A program made the position numbers and the translations under genes. Of a DNA stretch of 46,517 nucleotides, positions 29,355-36,883 are shown one piece after another (positions within the stretch are counted from its first letter, which is position 1; each line of letters opens with the position of its first letter). Source of the DNA: a virus; IMG/VR virus record IMGVR_UViG_3300036045_000514, positions 1-46,517 of that record; one strand, given 5' to 3'. The notes under the pieces are model-generated. The model searched no databases, was not told the origin of the DNA, and was given only the letters and a program-made list of their open reading frames with translations.

Positions 29355-30308
29355 TTACCCGTAGTAGATGCTGCCTATGACCTCATTTGCACCGATGCCC
29401 GTTGTATCACTGGTGGCAGCGCCCGCCACAATTGTGTAGCTCAACCCCGTCGCGAACGATTGCCCGGCAGTCAGGTGAAGCTGCGCAATACCACCCGGCG
29501 GAATGGCGACGGTGTTGACCACGCCGCTGCCTGCCGTTGGGGTCCCACTGGTGTTGTGGAATTTGAGATAGCGCCACGACCCGCTGTTGTTTCCTATTGT
29601 CCAGCCGTACAGCCGTCCTGCGCTGGACTTGAAATTCACCTGATTGGTATCAGCAGTCGAGACGACATTACGCACCAGTTCAGCGTTGGTCGATGTGGTG
29701 CGAATGCCGGGCGAAACGTCGCCAAGCAGGTTTGTGCCAGCGCCAAGCACTGGGTTTCCGCTGATGCTCGTCGTCACCGTACCGTTGATACCGACCGTGC
29801 CGACCGTCCCAAGTGGCGCAAAGTCGCTGTACGAAGGCGCCAACGTCCACGCCTGCGTACCGCTGGTATACGCAGTCGAGCGCACGCGAAACTGGGTGCA
29901 GCCACTTACGCGGAAGAGATACCCTTCGACAGTGCTTGACTTGTTACCCGTAGTGTTGCCAATGGTGAACGCATCAAGACGCCCGCCATGCGGCGCAAAC
30001 CAGTTCGTGCCATCAACTGTCGCCTCAAACGTGACGTTAACGGTTGAGAAAGTGCCAGACATGACCGCGAGAATCGAGTTTGCGCCGTTGAGCGTCGCTG
30101 TTACGGTTTGACCGTTCCCGGTGATATTGCCCGTCGTGGGCGTGGGTGCGATGGTCTGCATTTGCACGGGGATTGGATTGGTCAGGCTGGCGTCAACCGC
30201 GCTGCCATCCACGCCCCACGCTGGCTTTACGCGCTGATACTGAGCGCCGCTGATGTCATCGCTCGCGATGACCTGCGATGCTCCAGGCAGTGTGACATTA
30301 TCGGGCAT
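29355..30308 (-). CDS. Virion surface-type protein (317 aa)
   Basis: The protein is rich in Thr, Ser, Gly and Asn. Recognisable phage structural blocks are VTFEATVDGTNWFAPHGGRLDAF and, near the C-terminus, NQVNFKSSAGRLYGW with a following YLKFHNTSGTPTAGSG and IPPGGIAQLHLTAGQSFATGLSY. These are common in phage tail/fibre-associated proteins of unknown function. The start is ATG at 30308, four bases past the preceding gene. It is probably part of a fibre complex with its neighbours. Confidence 0.7.
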   Translation of the reverse strand: MPDNVTLPGASQVIASDDISGAQYQRVKPAWGVDGSAVDASLTNPIPVQMQTIAPTPTTGNITGNGQTVTATLNGANSILAVMSGTFSTVNVTFEATVDGTNWFAPHGGRLDAFTIGNTTGNKSSTVEGYLFRVSGCTQFRVRSTAYTSGTQAWTLAPSYSDFAPLGTVGTVGINGTVTTSISGNPVLGAGTNLLGDVSPGIRTTSTNAELVRNVVSTADTNQVNFKSSAGRLYGWTIGNNSGSWRYLKFHNTSGTPTAGSGVVNTVAIPPGGIAQLHLTAGQSFATGLSYTIVAGAATSDTTGIGANEVIGSIYYG

Positions 30309-30311
30309 TGG

Positions 30312-30716
30312 CTATATCCCAAATATCTTATTGCTGCCGTTGTCAAATGTGATCGTGACGTTGCCGGAGTTTGGGATAAATGGCTGGGGCGTAATGTTAT
30401 CCACATACGCAATTAGGCGCGCAGTACCATCGCTACCCGTGTGCTGATAGACGATCACCGCCTCGACCGTCGCACCACTGACCCCGTTGATCGTGATGTC
30501 AGCCGCGTCAAAAACGCCGCTCGTCGTGGTTTTGCTTTGCAGCGCAGTAGACACCGCAATCCGCGCGCCAACTGCCACATCGCTTAGAAACTGATGTGAA
30601 GCGCTGTAGGTGTACGCACCCGTATCGACCAGGACGCAGCGAATATCATTGCTTTGAAGCGCAATTTCACCTTTCAAAAACGATTCTTTTGCCAGCGGAT
30701 AAAGCAAACTTGCCAT
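30312..30716 (-). CDS. Hypothetical virion-type protein (134 aa)
   Basis: First gene of the second structural block. The sequence starts MASLLYPLAKESFLKGEIALQSND and continues with VLVDTGAYTYSASHQFLSDVAVGARIA and a beta-rich rest ending in FIPNSGNVTITFDNGSNKIFGI. This pattern is frequent in hypothetical phage proteins encoded near tail fibres. Transcription probably starts at an extended -10 promoter around 30894 and passes through a structured leader. Confidence 0.7.
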   Translation of the reverse strand: MASLLYPLAKESFLKGEIALQSNDIRCVLVDTGAYTYSASHQFLSDVAVGARIAVSTALQSKTTTSGVFDAADITINGVSGATVEAVIVYQHTGSDGTARLIAYVDNITPQPFIPNSGNVTITFDNGSNKIFGI

Positions 30717-30754
30717 ACGCGCACCTCGTGCTGTCAGTCAGGGGATACAAAAAA

Positions 30755-30770
30755 TTCCGCATATGCGGAA
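30755..30770. repeat. TTCCG palindrome, copy 3 (perfect)
   Basis: TTCCGCATATGCGGAA is a perfect 16-base palindrome. On the minus strand it is followed at once by six T, so it also has the form of an intrinsic terminator or attenuator within the leader of the leftward structural block. Confidence 0.8.
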
Positions 30771-30800
30771 AATGTGAGAGTTTCAATCAGGGGGATTAAA

Positions 30801-30845
30801 GCCAGCGGTTGCGCTTTCGTGTGAAGCGCGCTGTAATCCGCTGGC
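30801..30845 (-). other. Two-part stem-loop in the leader
   Basis: GCCAGCGG (30801-30808) pairs with CCGCTGGC (30838-30845), enclosing GCGCTT (30811-30816) and AAGCGC (30823-30828). The internal loop is asymmetric. It lies in the 205-base gap before the leftward structural block. Confidence 0.6.
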
Positions 30846-30893
30846 AAAACATGGCGCGCCACGAGGCTCGCAACGCACTTCGTCCTACCATAT

Positions 30894-30902
30894 ATTATAC
30901 CA
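30894..30902 (-). promoter_or_regulatory. Extended -10 promoter (TGGTATAAT), leftward
   Basis: On the minus strand TGG-TATAAT (30902-30894) is a consensus extended -10 element. No strong -35 box is present 17 bases upstream. It would drive the genes from 30716 to 27909 and perhaps the ParB-methyltransferase gene. Confidence 0.5.
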
Positions 30903-30921
30903 TATGCCTCTATTACGAATA

Positions 30922-31761
30922 TTACGGCACGGTCTGGCGTTGACGCTTTCTGCGGCGCACGTCAATTTTGTCAGACTGATACCAGTTTCGCCATGTGCGC
31001 GGCTCATCATTGCGGCAATGGGAGCATGTATACCAGCGCCGCTTGCCTTGCTCGGTCATGCTCGTGAACATGCCCAGCGGGTAGCGCCCACCGCAACGAA
31101 TACAGCCCGGCAACAGCGCGGGGCGTTTTGTGCCAATGGCTACCGTAACAGCGAAATCGTCATCAAACGTGTACTCAACGGCAGGGTGCGCACCGCCGAC
31201 TTCCGGGTTGTGGCTGCCCGCGCGCAAAATATACGCAGCAAGCCGCTCTAGGTTGCCTGTTTCCCCGTAAGCGCGTAGCAGATGTGCGGCGCTTGCACGG
31301 CGTATGGCGAGGGTTTCGGTCGGGCGCGCGATCACATGCGCGCTACCATCGCAATCCACTTCGTTTGTGTCCCGTGCGCGTAAAGCGCGTTTGCTGGCGG
31401 CGATTTTGTCCCACATTGTCATGATATTGCATCTGGTGTTTTTCTGATTTGACTTGACCCTCTTGACCAAAAGCCCCAACCAGTAAAGAACCTGTTGGGC
31501 GAGCGCAAAATCATTAAATGGACCCTTGCGCCCCTCCCGAATGGCAATTAACCATTCGGCTATTTCGTCACCCGCAAATCCGTCTGTCGTCAAATCTGCT
31601 GCCGCTTCCACCAGCGCAGCAGCGACGGCATAGTCAATCAGACTACGCGCAATCGCGCGATGGATAGCTTGCACGCATTCATCATCAGTGCGACTATTAT
31701 CCGTCCACGCGCTGGTTTCTTCCGTAGCCACGCCGTCCTCATATTTGTAGTGTCTCACCAC
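30922..31761 (-). CDS. Zinc-ribbon protein of unknown function (279 aa)
   Basis: Last gene of the leftward replication operon. The N-terminal half is helical (AIARSLIDYAVAAALVEAAADL, PFNDFALAQQVLYWLGLLVKRVK). The C-terminal part holds GCIRCGGRYPLG and YTCSHC, two CxxC pairs about 30 residues apart, likely one zinc ribbon, followed by a basic end (VRRRKRQRQTVP). Nucleic-acid binding is likely. It overlaps the phosphoesterase gene by seven bases. No family is recognised. Confidence 0.7.
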   Translation of the reverse strand: MVRHYKYEDGVATEETSAWTDNSRTDDECVQAIHRAIARSLIDYAVAAALVEAAADLTTDGFAGDEIAEWLIAIREGRKGPFNDFALAQQVLYWLGLLVKRVKSNQKNTRCNIMTMWDKIAASKRALRARDTNEVDCDGSAHVIARPTETLAIRRASAAHLLRAYGETGNLERLAAYILRAGSHNPEVGGAHPAVEYTFDDDFAVTVAIGTKRPALLPGCIRCGGRYPLGMFTSMTEQGKRRWYTCSHCRNDEPRTWRNWYQSDKIDVRRRKRQRQTVP

Positions 31762-32843
31762 ACACGCCTCCCTTCTCTGTCCACTTCCAGCCGCGTGCTA
31801 CCCACAAAGCACACCATTCCACCCGCTTGGGTGACATGGTACGGGATGGGCTGAATATTCACAATCCAATCGTCCAGATACACATGCGCCATCGCGCTGC
31901 CATGTACCCAGTCAACCGCCCGATGCATTTCTGATTTGTACGCGGGCGGGTTGTTACCGCCAAAGCCGATATTGACAGACTGCACCAGCCGCCGCCGCCC
32001 GCCCGGCGGTTTTGTCATCTTTGTCCACAACCCATAACGGTGTGTGTGACCGAAGACAACGGACATCCCGTAGGCAAGGTCGGTTTCGAGCGTGCTTTTG
32101 CTGGCGTGTATGTTGGTGCGTTCACCGTGAATGATGTTCAGGTAGCCAATCTCTAAATCCTGAAGCCAGCCGTGCCACAACACGCGCCCCTCAGCGCGCA
32201 CCAGCGCAGCATAGGCGTCCTGGATTTCTTCGCCCATTTGAAACCACTCATCGCGCTTCCTGCGCACCCGGTCATCGTGGTTGCCACTGACATGGATGAT
32301 GGGTGCGGATGACACGTCCATCCGCGCGTCAATGTAGCGATAGTAGTCCGGGCGCGCCATGCGCAGCGCGCTGATAATTGGAACTGCTTTGTCTTTGGCG
32401 AAGTGGCTAATCGTTGGCAGATCAAAAATGTCGCCACCGTCAACGCGCAAGTCCGGCTGTACATGGCGCTCGGTTTCGATGTTCAACGCCAGCGCGCGAG
32501 GGTCATGGTCTGGAATATGCTGGTCACTGGCGATTGTCAGCACGGCAGGACGCCCCAACACACGTAATCCTGCGATCACGCTCGCGATTGCGTCTGCGTC
32601 GTCTTGGGTTTGTGGGAGCGCAACCGCGCGCTCGTGCCACGCCCGCACGTCGTGCTTTGGCTCACGGCGCTCGCGTGTACACGCCTGCTCAATGATGAGT
32701 CTGCGAAACCATTCTGACTTCAGGCGGCGGATTGTGTTGGGATTACCGCCCGTCGCTTTCACCAGCGCGGCGGTATCGATTACTCCGCTTTCGATCTGCG
32801 CCAGTATCTTTGCCTCGATACCCGTCCCCCGCTGGTGTGCCAT
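31755..32843 (-). CDS. Calcineurin-like metallophosphoesterase with N-terminal HTH (362 aa)
   Basis: The metal-binding blocks are in order: ASDQHIPDHD (about 105-114), GGDIFDLP (about 136-143), SGNHDDR (about 190), a His in IIHGERT and GHTHRYG (about 265). The first 60 residues resemble a helix-turn-helix (IDTAALVKATGGNPNTIRRLKSEWFRRLI), as in small terminase-like or sigma-like HTH regions. Phages of several groups encode such phosphoesterases, some acting on DNA or 2',3'-cyclic phosphates. The substrate is unknown here. Confidence 0.85.
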   Translation of the reverse strand: MAHQRGTGIEAKILAQIESGVIDTAALVKATGGNPNTIRRLKSEWFRRLIIEQACTRERREPKHDVRAWHERAVALPQTQDDADAIASVIAGLRVLGRPAVLTIASDQHIPDHDPRALALNIETERHVQPDLRVDGGDIFDLPTISHFAKDKAVPIISALRMARPDYYRYIDARMDVSSAPIIHVSGNHDDRVRRKRDEWFQMGEEIQDAYAALVRAEGRVLWHGWLQDLEIGYLNIIHGERTNIHASKSTLETDLAYGMSVVFGHTHRYGLWTKMTKPPGGRRRLVQSVNIGFGGNNPPAYKSEMHRAVDWVHGSAMAHVYLDDWIVNIQPIPYHVTQAGGMVCFVGSTRLEVDREGRRVW

Positions 32844-32852
32844 GTGCGTCTC

Positions 32853-33233
32853 CTACTGATTTTCGCCGCGCCTGCGGTTTCGGCGTTCAACGGGTGAAGC
32901 ACCGATAAACCGTCGTTTTATTGCCCTGATGATTTGATGCGCCATAATGTCTGCACGGCGGTAAAAGCGCATCGATTGCGCAAGGTGCGCAAATTCCGCC
33001 CGCATAAGGTCCGGGTCTGCAAGGTCGCTTTCGCTGATTTCAGGTGTCATCCTGACGTTAACGGGACCCATTGCTTCACAGAAGTTGTCTATGCTCGCCA
33101 CCAGTCCCCAGTCGGGATACCACGCCACATCGTCGGCGATCAGGTCTCTTTTGGCAAACTCCTCATTCCAGATGTTCTTAAGCGCCTCAGTGCGCTCGTC
33201 GCGTATCAATAGGTCATAGTTAATCGCCATCAT
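32853..33233 (-). CDS. Hypothetical protein (126 aa)
   Basis: An AGGAGG site stands directly before two adjacent ATG codons (33233 and 33230); the second has the better spacing. The product is helical and charged (LIRDERTEALKNIWNEEFAKRDLI), has a middle with YPDWGLVASIDNFCEAMGPVNVRM, and a basic C-terminus (RRFIGASPVERRNRRRGENQ). No family is recognised. It lies between SSB and the phosphoesterase. Confidence 0.65.
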   Translation of the reverse strand: MMAINYDLLIRDERTEALKNIWNEEFAKRDLIADDVAWYPDWGLVASIDNFCEAMGPVNVRMTPEISESDLADPDLMRAEFAHLAQSMRFYRRADIMAHQIIRAIKRRFIGASPVERRNRRRGENQ

Positions 33234-33238
33234 GCCTC

Positions 33239-33631
33239 CTAGAACGGCATTTCTGCCATGTCGTTTGAACCATTTGTGTCGAACGCGCCCGCGCCCTCTT
33301 GCGCGCGCCCGCCGATAAACTTGACCTCGCGCGCGGTCATGTCCAATGATGCTTGCGCGCCGCCATCATTGCCCGTGTACGCGCGTGCTTCCACCGTGCC
33401 GATGACCATCACCTGCGCGCCTTTCTTGATGTACTGGCTACAGACCTCAGCAAGCTCGCGCCACGCCGCTACCCGTACCCATGTTGTTTTCTCTTGGCGT
33501 GTTTCCCCGCGTCCGGTAACGGTGTTGACTGCCACGCTGAAATTGCACACTGGCGCGCCGCTTTGCAGATATTTCATTTCCGGCGCGCCGCCGACATTGC
33601 CGGCGATGATCAATTGCATGTAGCCACTCAT
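33239..33631 (-). CDS. ssb: Single-stranded DNA-binding protein
   Basis: The OB-fold signature is clear: MQLIIAGNVGGAPEMKYLQSGAPVCNFSVAVN, TTWVRVAAWRELAEVCSQYIKKGAQVMVIGTVEARAY and SLDMTAREVKFIGG. The C-terminus ends in an acidic tip (NDMAEMPF), the usual docking tail for partner proteins. ATG at 33631 is preferred over an upstream in-frame start that would overlap the previous gene. It protects single strands in replication with the primase and helicase encoded upstream in this operon. Confidence 0.92.
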   Translation of the reverse strand: MSGYMQLIIAGNVGGAPEMKYLQSGAPVCNFSVAVNTVTGRGETRQEKTTWVRVAAWRELAEVCSQYIKKGAQVMVIGTVEARAYTGNDGGAQASLDMTAREVKFIGGRAQEGAGAFDTNGSNDMAEMPF

Positions 33632-33650
33632 AACGCTTTTAGCTCCCCCT

Positions 33651-33974
33651 CTACCCATCGTTCAATATACTCGTGTGTTTATCGTCTCGCAACAGTTGCC
33701 AGTTGCCAGTGTCATCTTCCTGCCATTGCAGTGGGCTGTTGACAATCTCATCCGTCATCGCGACGACGATGCGAATGGGGTCGTTTGCGGTTTGGATTGC
33801 AGCCCGTTCCTGTTGCTCCTGAATGTGCCGACGTTCTCCCATGATGTCAGCGTACACAGCGGCTTTTGCGCGCTCAAGTGCGTCATCGCCCACGAACACG
33901 CCGCGCGCGTCCCTAAAGTTATTGTCCTCATCCATGAAACAACAGACTCGCATAACAATCCACGCATCCATCAT
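33651..33974 (-). CDS. Hypothetical protein (107 aa)
   Basis: The start at 33974 follows an AAGGAAG site; a second ATG comes next and a third at codon 14. The product is acidic, with a helix (DDALERAKAAVYADIMGERRHIQEQQERA) and a C-terminus with VVAMTDEIVNSPLQWQEDDTGNWQLLRDD. No family is recognised. A 110-base gap precedes it (33975-34084), where I see no gene; an AT-rich stretch might be a weak leftward promoter. Confidence 0.6.
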   Translation of the reverse strand: MMDAWIVMRVCCFMDEDNNFRDARGVFVGDDALERAKAAVYADIMGERRHIQEQQERAAIQTANDPIRIVVAMTDEIVNSPLQWQEDDTGNWQLLRDDKHTSILNDG

Positions 33975-34084
33975 GCACCGTCTTCCTTTCGCTCACACGT
34001 TCTTATACATACAGTGAATCACAGCTTGCGATCTGACACAAGCGGGGTAATCGTGGCATTGGTGTAAACGCAATGGTCACGACA

Positions 34085-34993
34085 TTAGCCGAACATTTCC
34101 ATCTGGCGCAACGCCGTTTCGCGCGGGCTGATATACACCGTCTCGGTGCGCGCCTGCATTCGCCGCGCCGCGCCGCGCCCGACGATACCCGTGCTTCGCG
34201 TTCTGCCCGCCACATGGCAAGCGGTCTTCCATTGCACTTTTTGCCAGCCCGCCTCAGCAAGCGGCGTGTAGACGGCGTGGTCGTAACACGACAGAACCGC
34301 CACGCCACGTATCTCCAGAAGCACACTTACAAGACGCGCGTGATAGGCGTCGTCAATTTCATGTGCGTATTCACCCCCAGCGCGCGTATCTACGGAATAC
34401 GGTGGGTCAATGTAGAACAGGGTCTGCGGGTCATCAAATGTCTGGATAAAGTCCAGCGCGTCGCGGTTCATGATTTGCACGCGCTGGAGACGTTCGTGAA
34501 TGGCTGGCAGCATATCCAGCGCACTTATCCACCTTGTGCAACTTTCTGCCATCCCGCGAGTTGACGCAGTGCGCGCCAAACCAATTGACGCACCAAAACG
34601 CCCGCCGAAACTTTGGCGCGCCACAACGTACCAGCGCCACACGCGCTCATGGCGCTCCGTCTGGGTGTGCCAATCGCGGCGGCACTCTTGATAGAGTTGC
34701 TCGGAATAAGGCAGCGTTGCGACCACGCGATAGAAACGCTCGAACGCCGCGTCATCGCGCAAGGTGGCAAAGAAATCATACAGCCCGCCGTCGATGTCGT
34801 TATGCGCCTCGACCGACACGGGCGCTTTTGCCATCAGGACAGACGCCCCGCCGCCAAACGGCTCGGCGTAGTGTTTGTGCGCGATGGCGTTCAGGATAGG
34901 TAGCAACTTGGCGGTCATATGCCCCTTGCCGCCGAACCAGCGTATCGGGCTGTGCAAGCGGCGCATGGTAGGTGCGTTTGAGGTGGTCGTCAT
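34085..34993 (-). CDS. dam: DNA adenine methyltransferase, D12 class (Dam-like)
   Basis: Motifs in order: RWFGGKGHMTAKLLPIL (SAM-binding start), HYAEPFGGGASVLM (motif I), HNDIDGGLYDFF and FYIDPPYSVDTR with the catalytic DPPY. The length of 302 residues is normal. The recognition region (about 95-170) includes WRWYVVARQSFGGRFG. It overlaps the membrane protein gene upstream by four bases. It should methylate N6 of adenine in a short site (GATC in many homologues), probably for protection against host restriction. The site here is unknown. Confidence 0.92.
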   Translation of the reverse strand: MTTTSNAPTMRRLHSPIRWFGGKGHMTAKLLPILNAIAHKHYAEPFGGGASVLMAKAPVSVEAHNDIDGGLYDFFATLRDDAAFERFYRVVATLPYSEQLYQECRRDWHTQTERHERVWRWYVVARQSFGGRFGASIGLARTASTRGMAESCTRWISALDMLPAIHERLQRVQIMNRDALDFIQTFDDPQTLFYIDPPYSVDTRAGGEYAHEIDDAYHARLVSVLLEIRGVAVLSCYDHAVYTPLAEAGWQKVQWKTACHVAGRTRSTGIVGRGAARRMQARTETVYISPRETALRQMEMFG

Positions 34994-36117
34994 GGTGAAA
35001 TCTCCGCTCCATTAAAAAGCGCGCCCGCCAGACTGCCGGGCGCAATCGCAATCGGCTGTTCCGTCTGCGTCTTGCGATGCGATTTCATATGTGCTGACAG
35101 TGCTGTGTTTGCCTGCTTGTATTCCGCTTTCGGCTGCGTCTTAAAATCGCAATGCGGGCAAACACCAACGTACCCCGCGTCGGTCTGCATAATCGCATTC
35201 GCAAGTTCACCCGTGAGCTTCCCCGCCTTGCGTCCGCTGGTGTGCGTTTGAGAACTGCGAACGGATACCGCGCGTGGCGCTGGCGCAATCGCAATAGGTT
35301 CGGGGGCGGGCTGCGTCTCCGTCACAACCTGCGATTGCGACACGGGATACCACTCCTCGGCGTTGCGTTCTCGCATCACCAGTGCGATCCAGTCTTCGCG
35401 CGTCAAGTCTCGTAACACCGCCGTGCTTCGCCTGTTCGCATTGCGAATCGCATCGCGCAACGTGTTTGCAAGCGTGCGCTCCCACTGCGGCTGTGCGTCG
35501 GCATTTTCAATCGCAATTGCGTAGACGGCAACAGCGTTTTTGTATTCGCGACGCGCTGCGAAATGCGTTTCCACTGCGTCCAGCATTTGCGACTTCAAAA
35601 CCCACGACGTAACAAGCACCAGCACGGGCGGTGCAAAGGTCTCCAGGAACGTAAACGGATTTTTGAACGCACTGTCAGCCGATGCGTACCAGTTGCCAAA
35701 CAACGCAATCGCAGTAGCAACGATTGCGCCCATCAGCAACAGTCGCTCCTGCGATTTCTTCTTTGCGTTTGTGGCAGCGGCAAGCGTGAAAATGACCTGA
35801 CCGATTTCAGCCATCAGCACAACGCACAGCGCTGCGACATGCGCGCTTGCCTCGTGCGAAATAGTGCTGCGAAACGTCGTCAACGCAACTGCGTGAATAC
35901 GCATCGCAGACGGAATAAACGCAGCCACGAGCATAATCATGCACAGTGCTGTAATCATGCGAGCCATCGCAGGTGGAATGGTTGCCTGCGTTTGCGATGT
36001 GTGGTCTTCCATCGCAGGCGGCTTGCCTGCGATGCGATTGCGCGCGGCGGCGTAGGCGTTGTCTCGCTGCTCAATCGTGAGCGCATTGATGCGTTCAAAC
36101 GCAGCGCTGGTATTCAT
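34990..36117 (-). CDS. Four-helix membrane protein with C-terminal C2H2 finger (375 aa)
   Basis: Start at 36117 overlaps the upstream stop as ATGA. Four hydrophobic segments lie at about residues 50-70, 88-108, 122-140 and 153-173 (for example ALCMIMLVAAFIPSAMRI, LLLMGAIVATAIALFGNW). Then comes a charged helical region (EWERTL-type, LTREDWIALVMRERN), a Pro/Ala linker (TETQPAPEPIAIAPAPRA) and a finger VGVCPHCDFKTQ...HMKSH near residues 325-352. The layout resembles 4TM plus DNA-binding proteins such as DUF2637, but the family is not recognised. It may anchor DNA or RNA at the membrane. Its coding DNA is rich in ATCGCA motifs. Confidence 0.75.
   Translation of the reverse strand: MNTSAAFERINALTIEQRDNAYAAARNRIAGKPPAMEDHTSQTQATIPPAMARMITALCMIMLVAAFIPSAMRIHAVALTTFRSTISHEASAHVAALCVVLMAEIGQVIFTLAAATNAKKKSQERLLLMGAIVATAIALFGNWYASADSAFKNPFTFLETFAPPVLVLVTSWVLKSQMLDAVETHFAARREYKNAVAVYAIAIENADAQPQWERTLANTLRDAIRNANRRSTAVLRDLTREDWIALVMRERNAEEWYPVSQSQVVTETQPAPEPIAIAPAPRAVSVRSSQTHTSGRKAGKLTGELANAIMQTDAGYVGVCPHCDFKTQPKAEYKQANTALSAHMKSHRKTQTEQPIAIAPGSLAGALFNGAEISP
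35041..36040. other. ATCGCA/TGCGAT motif cluster (possible origin)
   Basis: ATCGCA or TGCGAT occurs about 20 times within 1 kb (for example 35041, 35283, 35512, 35708, 35998, 36011), often in pairs, on both strands and in different reading frames. That is far above what base composition suggests. The stretch sits in the replication operon. Iteron-like origin function is inference. Confidence 0.4.
36010..36034. other. Perfect 10-bp hairpin inside the motif cluster
   Basis: CATCGCAGGC (36010-36019), loop GGCTT, GCCTGCGATG (36025-36034). A weaker related stem with CGCAGG and CCTGCG lies directly before it. The hairpin arms are built from the ATCGCA motif. It could be a nicking or unwinding structure, or a protein-binding site. 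Confidence 0.55.
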
Positions 36118-36344
36118 AGTGGCAAGTCCCCCCACATTTTGCCCAGTTGCCGATCTTCCAGCCATGCACGCCGCATGGGACTGTCTTCCGACGCCTGCCA
36201 TTCCACAAAGTAGATTTCCTTGCCGTCGTCACGCGGCGTATACCGCTGGCGTACAATGCCAACGGTAAACGTCGGCTGCTCGTTTGCTTCGATGGCGGTT
36301 TGCACATACACGCGCTCGCCCACCGAAAAATGGAAGTGCGTCAT
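36114..36344 (-). CDS. Small protein (76 aa)
   Basis: The start overlaps the ASCH gene stop (ATGA) and its own stop overlaps the membrane protein start (ATGA). The product resembles a small beta-barrel (FSVGERVYVQTAIEANEQPTFTVGIVRQRYT, YFVEWQASE), like KOW- or Tudor-type domains, and ends in a helix with DRQLGKMWGDLPL. No family is recognised. It may be an accessory to its coupled neighbours. Confidence 0.7.
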   Translation of the reverse strand: MTHFHFSVGERVYVQTAIEANEQPTFTVGIVRQRYTPRDDGKEIYFVEWQASEDSPMRRAWLEDRQLGKMWGDLPL

Positions 36345-36883
36345 GGCTGCACCGCCTCGAATGTCAATACCCATGCGTCATAACGCTCTGGCGGACGGTC
36401 ATTCAGATAGTCAATGACACTTTGGCGATCTGCAACTTCCCAGCCGCGCCCGCGCCATTGCGTAAACATCATATAGTGACCGTGCCATGCCTCAAATTTT
36501 CGCGACGGATCGTGTATATTGACCCACACCTTCAGAAATTCCATTTGATCCTCAAACCCCTCGCTGCGCGCATCTGCACGACTAATCATGCGCACGTCCT
36601 CACGACGGATGTCTAGCAGGCGAATGCGACCGACTGCTTTCATGCCTCGTCCGGGTTGTACAGAATACGTGTTCCCAACACGGTAAATGGTGCGCCACTT
36701 GCCACGCACATCATCAAAGCGTGTGACCGCCTTAACGCCCATTGGATAGGAAATCATTTCGCACGGGACGGTGTCCCCACCGTCCGCTTCTGGCAGCGCC
36801 AGCCGCCGCGTCTGCATTTTCAGGTCGCCAGTGTGCGGCGATGGCTCGAATATCCATTCGTGTGTGTGAGCGAATATCATCAT
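36341..36883 (-). CDS. ASCH/PUA-like domain protein (180 aa)
   Basis: The order of motifs matches phage ASCH-like proteins: KMQTRRLALPE (the conserved TRR entry), YRVGNTYSVQPGRGMKAVGRIRLLDIRREDVRMISRADARSEGFEDQMEFLKVWVNIHD, where the Gly-Arg-Ile and Ile-Ser-x-x-Asp-Ala-x-x-Glu-Gly-Phe pattern is typical. The C-terminus has an aromatic WVLTFEAVQP end. Such domains bind RNA or modified nucleotides. The start at 36883 overlaps the TGA (36882-36880) that ends the reconstructed methyltransferase. Confidence 0.8.
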   Translation of the reverse strand: MMIFAHTHEWIFEPSPHTGDLKMQTRRLALPEADGGDTVPCEMISYPMGVKAVTRFDDVRGKWRTIYRVGNTYSVQPGRGMKAVGRIRLLDIRREDVRMISRADARSEGFEDQMEFLKVWVNIHDPSRKFEAWHGHYMMFTQWRGRGWEVADRQSVIDYLNDRPPERYDAWVLTFEAVQP

